Shown piece by piece: positions 13,802-21,358 of a stretch of 32,567 bases of DNA; the stretch's first letter is position 1; every line of letters starts with the position of its first letter. The notes beneath the pieces were generated by a model. That model saw only the letters and a program-made list of their open reading frames with translations, was not told the DNA's origin and searched no databases. Both the position numbers and the translations under genes were made by a program. This stretch comes from a virus, in IMG/VR virus record IMGVR_UViG_3300049225_000447, positions 1 to 32,567 of that record. One strand, given 5' to 3'.

Positions 13802-13889
13802 TAAAAGTAGGTAAAGTGTTTGTAGTATAAAAAAGTGTTGTAGGTATAACATCACCTCTCTGTGCATGAGTTACCAAGAAATGTGACAT
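13776..13889 (-). CDS. 37-residue micro-protein ending inside a promoter element
   Basis: The frame begins MSHFLVTHAQRGDVIPTTLF and ends TFIYKLNTNR. Its last residues are nearly the same as the end of the 11205 gene (IYKLNTDAKR) because both read the promoter element in the same frame. The frame is well composed and fills a gap, but no family is recognised. Being 37 residues, it may be a short regulatory peptide. Confidence 0.5.
   Translation of the reverse strand: MSHFLVTHAQRGDVIPTTLFYTTNTLPTFIYKLNTNR
13813..13849. repeat. Imperfect 18-19-base direct repeat
   Basis: AAAGTGTTTGTAGTATAA at 13813-13830 is followed by AAAGTGTTGTAGGTATAA at 13832-13849, differing by one shifted base. Two near-identical copies side by side could be an operator. 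The repeat lies inside the 37-residue gene upstream of promoter copy 5, so coding constraint is not the obvious cause. Confidence 0.45.
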
Positions 13890-13892
13890 TAG

Positions 13893-14000
13893 CTAGTTAA
13901 GTATTATTAATAACAGGCTAGTGTCGCACTTTTCGTTACTAATCTCTTCATCACTGATCTGTTCTTTACTTTTTTTTGGGAAGGTGCTACTTTTTATCAC
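13893..14000 (-). CDS. Possible GTG-started 35-residue peptide
   Basis: An open frame without ATG can start at GTG 14000 and reads VIKSSTFPKKSKEQISDEEI to a stop at 13893. The composition looks protein-like, but no homologue comes to mind and the start is unusual. It could be chance in a regulatory stretch. Confidence 0.25.
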   Translation of the reverse strand: MIKSSTFPKKSKEQISDEEISNEKCDTSLLLIILN

Positions 14001-14013
14001 TTCACCGCACTGT

Positions 14014-14043
14014 GCTATACGCGTTGCTATACATATGCTGTAC
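14014..14043. repeat. Iteron-like repeats, cluster A (GCTATAC)
   Basis: GCTATAC at 14014-14020 and 14026-14032, separated by GCGTT, with a variant GCTGTAC at 14037-14043. The same heptamer pair recurs at 14601 and 14831, always with a GCG-containing 5-base spacer, and all three clusters lie in the space before the divergent transcripts. Confidence 0.65.
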
Positions 14044-14076
14044 ACGAGGGTGGTAGCCCCCGCTAGGGGTGAAGTT

Positions 14077-14328
14077 CTATTTGACTAGAACCTCATCACC
14101 TAACTCGCGTACAAACTTCGGCAGTGCGAATGTTTGAGAGTAGTACTTGTATTTTTGGAAACATTTCATGTTGTCGAATCTTTCTTTACATAACTCATAT
14201 ACTTTGTCATGTGAATACTTGTGTACTTTACCATCGTAGTCTGTGAATGAGACATTGATGTTTTTACCGATTAAAGACTTTCGAATGATAAATCTTTTAC
14301 TTACTAATGTGTTATTTAATTTACTCAT
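14077..14328 (-). CDS. Conserved small basic phage protein, 83 residues
   Basis: It begins MSKLNNTLVSKRFIIRKSLI and contains NVSFTDYDGKVHKYSHDKVY. The ordered pattern (basic start, then SFTDYDGKxHKYxHDKVY, then a helical tail with MKCFQKYKYYSQTFALP) recurs in phages I have seen, without a known function. Downstream at 14058-14069 a CCCC/GGGG stem with a 4-base loop may be a weak terminator; no T-run follows it. Leader of about 30 bases after promoter copy 6. Confidence 0.68.
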   Translation of the reverse strand: MSKLNNTLVSKRFIIRKSLIGKNINVSFTDYDGKVHKYSHDKVYELCKERFDNMKCFQKYKYYSQTFALPKFVRELGDEVLVK

Positions 14329-14355
14329 AATTATTTATTTTAATTTGTTTACATT

Positions 14356-14391
14356 TATATTATCTACTTTACTTCGTGTTTAGTTTGTGTA
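14356..14391 (-). promoter_or_regulatory. Conserved promoter element, copy 6 of 8
   Basis: It reads TACACAAACTAAACACGA, nine variable bases, GATAATATA on the minus strand. The stop of the 46-residue gene upstream is the TAA of CTAAAC. Confidence 0.84.
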
Positions 14392-14520
14392 ACTTTCTTC
14401 ACGTAACAATTCTAATTCTCTTATTTCATTTTGAATTGTCTTAGCTTGTACCCATCTATCGTTATCAATTAAGAAGTCGTAGCGATTGTACAGTTGTTTT
14501 AATTTGTCATTTATACTCAT
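14380..14520 (-). CDS. Small helical protein, 46 residues
   Basis: The frame begins MSINDKLKQLYNRYDFLIDN and ends LREESYTN. It is a two-helix, charged protein (IQNEIRELELLREE), probably a coiled coil. It lies alone between promoter copies 7 and 6. Preceded by an A/T-rich leader with AAATTAAAATT directly before the ATG. Function unknown. Confidence 0.62.
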   Translation of the reverse strand: MSINDKLKQLYNRYDFLIDNDRWVQAKTIQNEIRELELLREESYTN

Positions 14521-14561
14521 AATTTTAATTTTAATAGTTATACTTTTAAATTCGTTTCATA

Positions 14562-14597
14562 TATATTATCGAAGTAGTATCGTGGTTAGTCTGTAAA
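14562..14597 (-). promoter_or_regulatory. Conserved promoter element, copy 7 of 8
   Basis: It reads TTTACAGACTAACCACGA, nine variable bases, GATAATATA on the minus strand. It lies alone in an intergenic space, so its conservation is not a by-product of coding. Confidence 0.85.
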
Positions 14598-14600
14598 AAT

Positions 14601-14633
14601 GCTATACGCGGTGCTATACACCGCAGGGCGGTG
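14601..14633. repeat. Iteron-like repeats, cluster B, with hairpin
   Basis: GCTATAC at 14601-14607 and 14613-14619 (spacer GCGGT), followed by a perfect 6-bp hairpin CACCGC-AGG-GCGGTG at 14619-14633. On the minus strand the hairpin lies 19 bases before a run of five T (14599-14595), so it could act as a loose terminator for the gene ending at 14643. Confidence 0.55.
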
Positions 14634-14642
14634 CCCCTAGGT

Positions 14643-14771
14643 TTAGTAGATACCGTACGATGCGGAATCAAGGTTGGACAATACGGTGATGATACCACCG
14701 ATTAACATAGTCAGGTACGTGGTTACGATTACTCCGACGATTATTTGTTTGTGATTGAATTTACGTTTCAT
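14643..14771 (-). CDS. 42-residue single-span membrane peptide
   Basis: The frame begins MKRKFNHKQIIVGVIVTTYL and continues TMLIGGIITVLSNLDSASYG. A basic N-terminus followed by about 21 hydrophobic residues is a textbook single membrane span with the N-terminus inside. First gene of the minus-strand programme, with its own promoter (copy 8). Function unknown; early phage membrane peptides often act on the host envelope. Confidence 0.68.
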   Translation of the reverse strand: MKRKFNHKQIIVGVIVTTYLTMLIGGIITVLSNLDSASYGIY

Positions 14772-14793
14772 AACTGGTAATTTAATATTCAAA

Positions 14794-14829
14794 TATATTA
14801 TCGGTACGGGATCGTGACTAGACTGTAAA
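14794..14829 (-). promoter_or_regulatory. Conserved promoter element, copy 8 of 8
   Basis: It reads TTTACAGTCTAGTCACGA, nine variable bases, GATAATATA on the minus strand. It is the outermost copy, facing left from the divergent region, and is not overlapped by a gene. Confidence 0.83.
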
Positions 14830-14830
14830 T

Positions 14831-14869
14831 GCTATACGCGTTGCTATGCACGCTGCGCTGCAGCTGTAC
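14831..14869. repeat. Iteron-like repeats, cluster C
   Basis: GCTATAC at 14831-14837 and GCTATGC at 14843-14849 (spacer GCGTT), with GCTGTAC at 14863-14869. A CAGCT/AGCTG hairpin overlaps the last unit. This cluster directly abuts promoter copy 8. Confidence 0.6.
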
Positions 14870-15047
14870 AAAAAGCTGAATTATCCGGTCGAGTTCCGAG
14901 TCCGACTCTTGTTGACCCGGCTGTTCGGATCCAGAGAACCCCAGGCAGTAACCGTAAAACGGCACGGGGGCTGGTTAAAAAGAATTAGCTTTAGTTTTGC
15001 ATACGTTATAAAAAAAATGTATATATAACCCGTTACCCCTATATATC
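14870..15047. other. GC-rich, foldable non-coding stretch between the divergent units
   Basis: No credible gene is seen here. From about 14890 to 14975 the base composition is richer in G+C than the surroundings and foldable, with CCGGTC opposite GACCCGG (one bulge) around GAGT/ACTC, and CCGT-AAA-ACGG at 14952-14962. From 14985 it becomes A/T-rich. A weak promoter-like TTGCAT (14997), 17-base spacer, TATATA (15020) points right. It could be part of an origin or encode a structured RNA; no complete tRNA fold was found. Confidence 0.4.
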
Positions 15048-15088
15048 TTACAAAGTAAAAAACACTAAACATCAGTGATATAATAGAT
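15048..15088 (+). promoter_or_regulatory. Rightward promoter of the structural module (extended -10)
   Basis: TGATATAAT at 15076-15084 is a perfect extended -10 (TGnTATAAT). The ATG at 15089 is only four bases further, so the transcript should start at or near it. Upstream, TTACAAAG at 15048-15055 and ACTAAACA near 15064 echo the leftward motif but with different spacing, so it is a relative at most. Confidence 0.6.
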
Positions 15089-15322
15089 ATGGGTAAACAG
15101 AAACTATCACGTACAGCCGCTGCTGCAAAGAAGAAGCGAGATTTGGCTACCGCAAATGGTGCTAGAAGGAAAGCTATGCGTGCAGAAAACCAGCGTCGCA
15201 GAAGAGCTGCTATAAAGGCTGGCAAAAACATTAAAGGCAAAGACTATGACCATAAGACAAAAAGGTTTGTTTCAGTTAAGAAAAACCGTTCAGGTCATGG
15301 CAAAGGAACAAAGAAAGAATAA
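15089..15322 (+). CDS. Very basic small phage protein (DYDHKxxRFVSVK type)
   Basis: The 77-residue protein begins MGKQKLSRTAAAAKKKRDLA and ends GHGKGTKKE. The stretch GKDYDHKTKRFVSVKKNRSG is a mark shared with small proteins of other marine phages. The N-terminal two thirds are Lys/Arg/Ala-rich and helical, suited to DNA or RNA binding. It opens the late operon, and its stop is fused to the start of the tail-fibre gene (TAATG). Function unknown; a virion-packaged DNA-binding protein is plausible. Confidence 0.68.
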   Translation: MGKQKLSRTAAAAKKKRDLATANGARRKAMRAENQRRRRAAIKAGKNIKGKDYDHKTKRFVSVKKNRSGHGKGTKKE

Positions 15323-17739
15323 TGGCTAGGATAAGTACGTATTTAAAAGAGTCCGGTTTTAATAACCGAGATATTGTAATTGGTTCGGATTATGTTTCCG
15401 GCACCCGGGGAAATGAAATATACCAAACAGCTAACTTCAAACTAGGAGGCCTAGCTGAGTTTATTAATGACCAGTATACGCTACCTATTGCTACTACAAG
15501 CAAGTTAGGTGGTATTATAGTAGGTGCTAACTTAAGTATTACCGAATCCGGAGTGCTATCTGCAACTGACACAAACACTACATACGATGTTATGGGTAGT
15601 GGCAATAGCTATGTAGCCGGGCTTGTGCTTGCGGGATCTGCTACACATAACCAAACATACTTGCGTAAAGACGGTAGCTGGGCTATAATGGATCTTGGGG
15701 ACTTAGGTAATGTATCGGTAGATTCCCCAACCGATGGGCATGTTTTAAAATGGAGCGCTTCTAATAACCAATGGCAAGCTAGTGCAGATCTACAAGGAGC
15801 AGGATCTGGAGGCGGTATAGAACTAACTGACCTATCAGTTACTACAGACGCTGCTTTAAGTGGCGGCTCTTTGTCTTATGCTAGTGCAAGTGGGGCATTT
15901 ACATTTAAACCGGCCGACTTATCAGGTCTAGCAACATCCGCAGAAGTCGGGGCCCTTAACTTAAATAGCCTTACGGATGTCAATTTTTCAAATCCGACCG
16001 CTAACGCGGTATTAAAATATAATAATGGAACTAGCAAATGGGAACTTGGTGTAGATAACGATACTAACTATTCCATAATGGGAGTTGGTAATTCCTACGC
16101 CGCAGGTTTAGTACTAGCCGGTAATGCAACACACGGAGACGCGTTTTTAAGAAAAGACGGGATTTGGGCGACACTATCAACAACTGGTCTATCCAACGTT
16201 TCAGCAACAGCCCCAACCACAGGTCAAGTGTTAAAATGGAGTGGTACAGAATGGGAGCCAAGCACGGATTTAACAGCTACACCCGACTCAGGTATTACGC
16301 TAACAGATTTAAGCGTATCAGTAGGAGCTACGGGCACAGCAAGCTTATCATATAATAATACAACCGGTGTTTTCACTTTCACACCACCGGATCTTTCTGG
16401 GTATGCAACCACTTCAGCTATACCAACAGCTTTACAGGATCTATCAGATGTAGACGATGGAACTCCCTCACTTAACCAAATAATTAAGTGGGATGGTAAT
16501 AGCTGGGCACTTTCTGCGGATGATACAGGCTCTGCGGCATCGCTTGGCAGCTTTTCAGTAAATACTCTTACTTCTGGCGCTGCTAGTCTTATATATGATG
16601 ATACTAACGGTGTATTTACATATACACCCCCAAACCTCTCATCTTTCTTAACGTCGGTGTCGATAAACGATTTAACAGACGTTGACACCACAAATGCAGT
16701 TTCAGGCAGCGTGTTAAAATATAATGGCACAAGTTGGGTTATTGGAACCGACAATAATACAGGCGTAAGCGGTGGCGGAGTTGACTTTACACAATTTTCC
16801 GCAGTAACTGCTGACGCAGGAAACACAAGTCTGACTTATGATAATGCGGGTACATTTACATATACGCCTCCTGATCTTTCAAACTATGCACTATCTTCTA
16901 ATATTCCTGATAATTTAAGCGATCTATCGGATGTTAGTACTGCAACACCGTCAGACGGGCAAGTGCTAAAGTGGAGTAATGCAAATGGGCACTGGTACCC
17001 CGGCACCGATAATGTGGGTGGGTCAGGTGGTAGCGGTATAACTTTAGCAGATTTGAGTGTTTCAACAGGGGACGCGTCTAGCGGTGGCGCTCTATCTTAT
17101 AATAATACCAATGGTACATTCACATTCCAGCCGGCGGATTTGTCAGGTTATGCTACAACACAAACTGTGGAAGATATACAAGTTAATACAATAAGTGACG
17201 TATCTGTAACTAATGTGCAATACGGGGATGTGCTTACATGGGACGGAACAAATTGGACAAATATAGAAGATAGTACCCCAGATTACGTTTTACCAACTGC
17301 ATCCGATGCGGTTTTAGGTGGTATAAAAATAGGTAATAACTTAAGCATAGACTCAAATGGAGTTGTGTCTGCAGCAACATCAAGTTATTCTACAGCGACT
17401 GTAAATACATTAGGCCTTATTAAACTAGGAAGCAGTACAGAACAGACTGTAGCTGCGAATGCCGTTTCGAACAATACAAATAGAACATACGCGGTTCAAG
17501 TTAATAATACCGATCAACTGGTTGTTAATGTTCCTTGGGTAGAAGCAGATATTAATGCTCAAGCAAACTTTGATGAGACAGATCCATTAAGCCCTACGTT
17601 TATACAAAACGTGCCAGGCAATATTGTATTTGGCTCCGCTGAAACAAATAACACGGCTGTATCAGAAATTGTAACATTATCACAAACACAATATAACAAT
17701 ATTACCCCTGAGTCTGACAAAATGTACGTAATTATATAA
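15322..17739 (+). CDS. Repeat-rich tail-fibre protein (805 residues)
   Basis: It starts with an anchor-like segment MARISTYLKESGFNNRDIVI that recurs in the protein at 24362. The body is built of two interleaved repeat types. About seven copies follow the pattern LSDVxxxxPxxGQVLKWxxxxW, and about five follow LTDLSVxxxxxGxLSYNNTxGxFTFxPPDLSGYAT. A pair GNSYVAGLVLAG/GNSYAAGLVLAG marks an older duplication. The C-terminus SQTQYNNITPESDKMYVII is a common phage adaptor ending. Such beta-structured repeats build long fibres. It is translationally coupled to the next tail gene (TAATG). Confidence 0.83.
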   Translation: MARISTYLKESGFNNRDIVIGSDYVSGTRGNEIYQTANFKLGGLAEFINDQYTLPIATTSKLGGIIVGANLSITESGVLSATDTNTTYDVMGSGNSYVAGLVLAGSATHNQTYLRKDGSWAIMDLGDLGNVSVDSPTDGHVLKWSASNNQWQASADLQGAGSGGGIELTDLSVTTDAALSGGSLSYASASGAFTFKPADLSGLATSAEVGALNLNSLTDVNFSNPTANAVLKYNNGTSKWELGVDNDTNYSIMGVGNSYAAGLVLAGNATHGDAFLRKDGIWATLSTTGLSNVSATAPTTGQVLKWSGTEWEPSTDLTATPDSGITLTDLSVSVGATGTASLSYNNTTGVFTFTPPDLSGYATTSAIPTALQDLSDVDDGTPSLNQIIKWDGNSWALSADDTGSAASLGSFSVNTLTSGAASLIYDDTNGVFTYTPPNLSSFLTSVSINDLTDVDTTNAVSGSVLKYNGTSWVIGTDNNTGVSGGGVDFTQFSAVTADAGNTSLTYDNAGTFTYTPPDLSNYALSSNIPDNLSDLSDVSTATPSDGQVLKWSNANGHWYPGTDNVGGSGGSGITLADLSVSTGDASSGGALSYNNTNGTFTFQPADLSGYATTQTVEDIQVNTISDVSVTNVQYGDVLTWDGTNWTNIEDSTPDYVLPTASDAVLGGIKIGNNLSIDSNGVVSAATSSYSTATVNTLGLIKLGSSTEQTVAANAVSNNTNRTYAVQVNNTDQLVVNVPWVEADINAQANFDETDPLSPTFIQNVPGNIVFGSAETNNTAVSEIVTLSQTQYNNITPESDKMYVII

Positions 17740-19421
17740 TGGGAAACTTTAAAGTATTAGACACCGTGCCCGATGTTGGTAATATAAAAGTTGGAGACAC
17801 TAATGTAAAAAGAATATATAAAGGTGGCAGCTGGGTATGGCCACCACTAGACGATTCGTATATACCCGACGATGAAATTTCAATATCGGGAGGTTCGTCA
17901 AATTCAGATTTTGGTTATATAGCCAATTTAGACCAACAACTACCTAATGTTATAGGGGCAGAAAATTCTTTTACAGATGTTAATGGGTTTGCGCTTTTTA
18001 ATGCTAGCGGTACAAAAATAACACCAGCTTATCCTTTTGGCCCCCTGCCAAGACATACGCAAAAACTAAGACACCAAAATGAAGAGCTTCAGCCTCAGAT
18101 AGTTGGTTGCAGTGATAACTACAAATATATGATAGCCGCGGGTAGAAATAAATATAACGCAAACCTCTGGCAATATCATTCAAATTTTCATCCTGTAGAC
18201 ATGACAGACCCGTCAACATTTTATGGTATTGGGGGAGGTAACCATGTAATAGACACAATAGTAATTACAAAAGACTATGGGCAAAGCTGGGATGAATTTC
18301 CAACTCCTGAAATACCTAGCCCAGGTGTTTTTGAGGGGTATAGAGATATAGAAATATCTGCAAGTGGTAAAGTTATAATAATATCTTATGTAGTTAGCTT
18401 AAGAGAACCTGAGTACAGAAAGGGCCCTTTTTCTACAAACTTTAGTGGTGGTGATATACAATATGAATTTCAAGGATATTCGAAATATTTAATATCAAGA
18501 GATTTTGGTGAAACTTTTACAGAGCTTAATGTAAATATACCAACCCCGGGTTTTACGGAGCCTACTACAGTAAGAGGCCCTGAGTACGCGAGAAGAATTC
18601 AAAGAAATCTTTTAGTAAGTGACTCTGGGTTTTTAACATTCTTTAGAATAAAAATGTCCAGCACAGGCAAATCTATATTAATAACTGCGCTGGCAAAACA
18701 CCCTTCGGGGGGCAGTTCTACTAGCGATATATATCTTAGTACAGATTTTGGTTACAATTTTTCTTCTTTAGGAGAAAGATCGGGACAGGCTACGGTGGAA
18801 AGTAATTTTTTTTTAAGCGGGTTACCTGCAACAGAAATTAAATATAAATTTTCGCCTGATCCTGTAATAAGCGGTAACGGAAAAGTTATTATGATAAAAG
18901 GTATTTTTAGTTCTCAAACGTCTAATGATAGGATATCGCTTGATTATGGAGAAACATTTGTAAGATATTTTAGCCCATATGATAGAGATGGTGGCAACGC
19001 GGGAGTTAAATATATAGATTATACGGGTAATATAATAACATATCAAGACAAAAGAGGGGGGCATACGCATGTGTACAATTGGATAACCCGAAGTTTTTAT
19101 AAAAATAGCCTACCGCTAACACAGCTACAACGAAATAGTAATTCAGCGGCGTATACGCTTATTACGCAAGATAAATATTTAGCCCCTTTTTTTTATAGAG
19201 GGCAGGCGGGTTTTATAATGAGCCCTAGAGGCACGTTTGCATTAGGATTTACAGGAACATCGAATTCTAATGAGCCCAATAATGTTTCTATAAATACAGG
19301 AAGATTTTTTACCAATCCGAATACTCCTAGTTTTACTAACCCAATAGCAAGTGGAACCCCTAATTATTATTCTGTTCCTAACTATTGGCATTTTATGCCT
19401 GTAAAAGTAATAAAATTATAA
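17739..19421 (+). CDS. Tail protein with Asp-box (sialidase-like propeller) repeats
   Basis: An N-terminal domain (VGDTNVKRIYKGGSWVWPP, residues 18-36) is typical of phage tail adaptors. Four Asp boxes (S/T-x-D-x-G-x-T/S-F/W) follow: TKDYGQSW (177-184), SRDFGETF (253-260), STDFGYNF (334-341) and SLDYGETF (400-407), spaced about 66-81 residues apart. Strands such as ISASGKVIIIS, MSSTGKSILIT and VISGNGKVIMI lie between them. This is the pattern of BNR/sialidase-type beta-propellers, often glycan-binding. It is probably a receptor-binding protein. Catalytic sialidase residues are not apparent. Confidence 0.72.
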   Translation: MGNFKVLDTVPDVGNIKVGDTNVKRIYKGGSWVWPPLDDSYIPDDEISISGGSSNSDFGYIANLDQQLPNVIGAENSFTDVNGFALFNASGTKITPAYPFGPLPRHTQKLRHQNEELQPQIVGCSDNYKYMIAAGRNKYNANLWQYHSNFHPVDMTDPSTFYGIGGGNHVIDTIVITKDYGQSWDEFPTPEIPSPGVFEGYRDIEISASGKVIIISYVVSLREPEYRKGPFSTNFSGGDIQYEFQGYSKYLISRDFGETFTELNVNIPTPGFTEPTTVRGPEYARRIQRNLLVSDSGFLTFFRIKMSSTGKSILITALAKHPSGGSSTSDIYLSTDFGYNFSSLGERSGQATVESNFFLSGLPATEIKYKFSPDPVISGNGKVIMIKGIFSSQTSNDRISLDYGETFVRYFSPYDRDGGNAGVKYIDYTGNIITYQDKRGGHTHVYNWITRSFYKNSLPLTQLQRNSNSAAYTLITQDKYLAPFFYRGQAGFIMSPRGTFALGFTGTSNSNEPNNVSINTGRFFTNPNTPSFTNPIASGTPNYYSVPNYWHFMPVKVIKL

Positions 19422-19468
19422 CCCGGCCCGGGTAGGGCAAACCAATAATTAATTTAAAACCAAAACCT

Positions 19469-19762
19469 ATGACACTATATTATAGAACCTATTCTTGGGG
19501 AACATCATCTCCAAAAATAACCGAAGAAGAAGTCCAGTTTCTTATACATTTAACCGATAAGAAAAACTGGCGAATTGTCCAATTACCAAATGGTTATTAC
19601 CAAACCGAGTACCTCGATCCAAATAAAGATAATAACTGGGTTGACGTAACGCGAAGAGAAACCGTTGAAGGTGCAGAAGCAGCGATTGATGCTTCATTAG
19701 AACACTATAACAAACGGCTTGACTTTGCTAAAGGTCCAGTAGTGGTTAAAACATTTGAATAA
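19469..19762 (+). CDS. Small hypothetical protein, 97 residues
   Basis: It begins MTLYYRTYSWGTSSPKITEE and contains LPNGYYQTEYLDPN and VEGAEAAIDASLEHYNKRLD. An alpha/beta protein common to marine phages, with no known role. It lies between tail genes and groEL, after a GC-rich palindrome (ACCCGGCCCGGGT near 19422-19434) in a short A/T-rich gap. Confidence 0.6.
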   Translation: MTLYYRTYSWGTSSPKITEEEVQFLIHLTDKKNWRIVQLPNGYYQTEYLDPNKDNNWVDVTRRETVEGAEAAIDASLEHYNKRLDFAKGPVVVKTFE

Positions 19763-19786
19763 TATCTCTATAAAAAATTTAATTAA

Positions 19787-21358
19787 ATGGAATATAATAA
19801 CCCAAGCGAGATAGTAAAATCTTTATCCTTCGGGAGTGAAGGTAAAGATAAAGTAATGGCAGGTGTAGAAAAGCTTGCAAAAGCTGTGAGCTCTACTTTA
19901 GGTGCCTCAGGTAAGTGCGTTATATATGAAGATGCGTTAGGAAAACCGGTCATAACAAAAGATGGTGTAACGGTTGCGGAATCCGTAGTCTTAAGAGACC
20001 CAGTTGAAAACATCGGAGCGACACTTATAAAAGAGGCAGCTAAAAACACGGTCAGAGAAGCGGGTGACGGTACCACAACGGCTACCGTACTCGCTCACTG
20101 GCTACTCAGTAATGCCAGTAAAGAATTAGATAAAGGCGAAACAGATGTTCGCTCTTTAAAAGCAGGCGTGGAAAAAGCTGCGACAAATGTAGCTAAATAT
20201 ATTGATAAAATAGCTGTACCTGTAAAAGACTCTATGTTAAAACAAATAGCAACCATTAGTTGTAACAATGATACAGAACTTGGTGAAAAAATAGGTGATG
20301 CATTTGAAAAAGTCGGCAAAGACGGAATTGTATTAATGGAGGAATCCGATACCGGCGAAACTTATGTTGAATTCGTAGAAGGCGTACAGTTAGAGTCAGG
20401 ATTAAAATCTCCGCATCTTATTACAGATAAAGACAAAAACAGAGCTGTTTTAGATAACCCGTATGTTCTTATTGTATCTTCTCCTATACCTAATATTAGA
20501 AAAATACAGGGGGTGCTAGAACATGTTATAAAACAGAATAGGTCCTTATTAATTGTTTCTTCAATTGAGCAGCAGCCAATGGCAGCTCTTTTAGCTAATA
20601 AAGTAAAAGGTAATATAAAAGTTAATGTTATTGACCCTCCTGGCTTTGGGCCGTCAAAACAAGACACAATCGAAGATTTAGCGTTTTTAACAGGTGCAAC
20701 TGTTATAAATGAAGAACTAGGTGATGATTTAGATCTTATAGAACCATCAGTATTAGGCGAAGTTACAAAAGCTATAACTGATGAAAAAACAACAGTTTTG
20801 CAAACTCTAGAGCTAGGTGAAGATTTAAAAGAAAGAGTTTTGCAAGTTGAACAAAAAATTAAAAACGAAACTAATCCATATTTTAAGAAACGATTACAGC
20901 AAAGACTAGCAATGCTAAACGGTGCTGTCGGCGTTATAAAAGTTGGGGCTGATTCTAAAATTGAGCTTAAAGAAAAAAGAGATAGGGTTGAAGATGCTTT
21001 ATTTGCCGTAAAAGCCGCGCTTAAAGAGGGTATAGTGCCAGGTGGTGGTGTCGCACTTATGAACGCAGCTCAAAAAATAAATCCAAAAAGTAAAGGAGAA
21101 GAGGTCCTATTAGGCGCTATACTATCGCCATACAGAACTATTCTTAATAATGCAGGACTTAGCGATAATTTAAGCATGGAACGCAAAGGCTGGGGACGTG
21201 ATGTTGTAACAGGCAAGCCGACTAATATGATTAGAGCTGGAATTATTGATCCGGCGTTTGTTACAAAAACTGCTCTTAAAAATGCGGTATCAGTTGTTAA
21301 TACAATTATATCTGCTGACTGTATAATCAATAATATACGATTAGATGAAAGCAATTAA
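19787..21358 (+). CDS. groEL: Phage-encoded chaperonin GroEL (Cpn60)
   Basis: The 523-residue protein aligns along the whole of bacterial GroEL (about 548 residues). ATPase motifs are intact: PVITKDGVTVAE, AGDGTTTATV (equivalent of D87) and DALFAVKAALKEG (equivalent of D398), as is PGGGVALM. The apical substrate face differs: the stretch equivalent to E. coli RGYLSPYF reads SGLKSPHL, and the REMLPVLEAV equivalent reads RKIQGVLEHV. The GGM-rich C-terminal tail is absent; the protein ends IRLDESN. It probably folds phage virion proteins. It is followed by groES with 14 bases of overlap. Confidence 0.95.
   Translation: MEYNNPSEIVKSLSFGSEGKDKVMAGVEKLAKAVSSTLGASGKCVIYEDALGKPVITKDGVTVAESVVLRDPVENIGATLIKEAAKNTVREAGDGTTTATVLAHWLLSNASKELDKGETDVRSLKAGVEKAATNVAKYIDKIAVPVKDSMLKQIATISCNNDTELGEKIGDAFEKVGKDGIVLMEESDTGETYVEFVEGVQLESGLKSPHLITDKDKNRAVLDNPYVLIVSSPIPNIRKIQGVLEHVIKQNRSLLIVSSIEQQPMAALLANKVKGNIKVNVIDPPGFGPSKQDTIEDLAFLTGATVINEELGDDLDLIEPSVLGEVTKAITDEKTTVLQTLELGEDLKERVLQVEQKIKNETNPYFKKRLQQRLAMLNGAVGVIKVGADSKIELKEKRDRVEDALFAVKAALKEGIVPGGGVALMNAAQKINPKSKGEEVLLGAILSPYRTILNNAGLSDNLSMERKGWGRDVVTGKPTNMIRAGIIDPAFVTKTALKNAVSVVNTIISADCIINNIRLDESN

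Noticed and set aside
13885-13936. Imperfect inverted repeat (GTGACATTAGCTAG against GGCTAGTGTCGCAC)
   Set aside because: It has mismatches and a bulge, a long A/T loop, and overlaps possible small coding frames, so I could not support a terminator or operator.
14870-14990. Possible tRNA in the GC-rich stretch of the divergent gap
   Set aside because: GTTCGGATCC and nearby stems recall a T arm, but no matching acceptor, D or anticodon arm could be built on either strand.
14846-15028. 60-residue plus-strand frame in the divergent gap
   Set aside because: It runs through iteron cluster C and the foldable stretch, its composition is not phage-protein-like, and it crosses the promoter region of the rightward module.
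16224-16826. 200-residue minus-strand frame inside the tail fibre
   Set aside because: It is the complement of repeat-rich fibre coding DNA, which readily gives long antisense frames.
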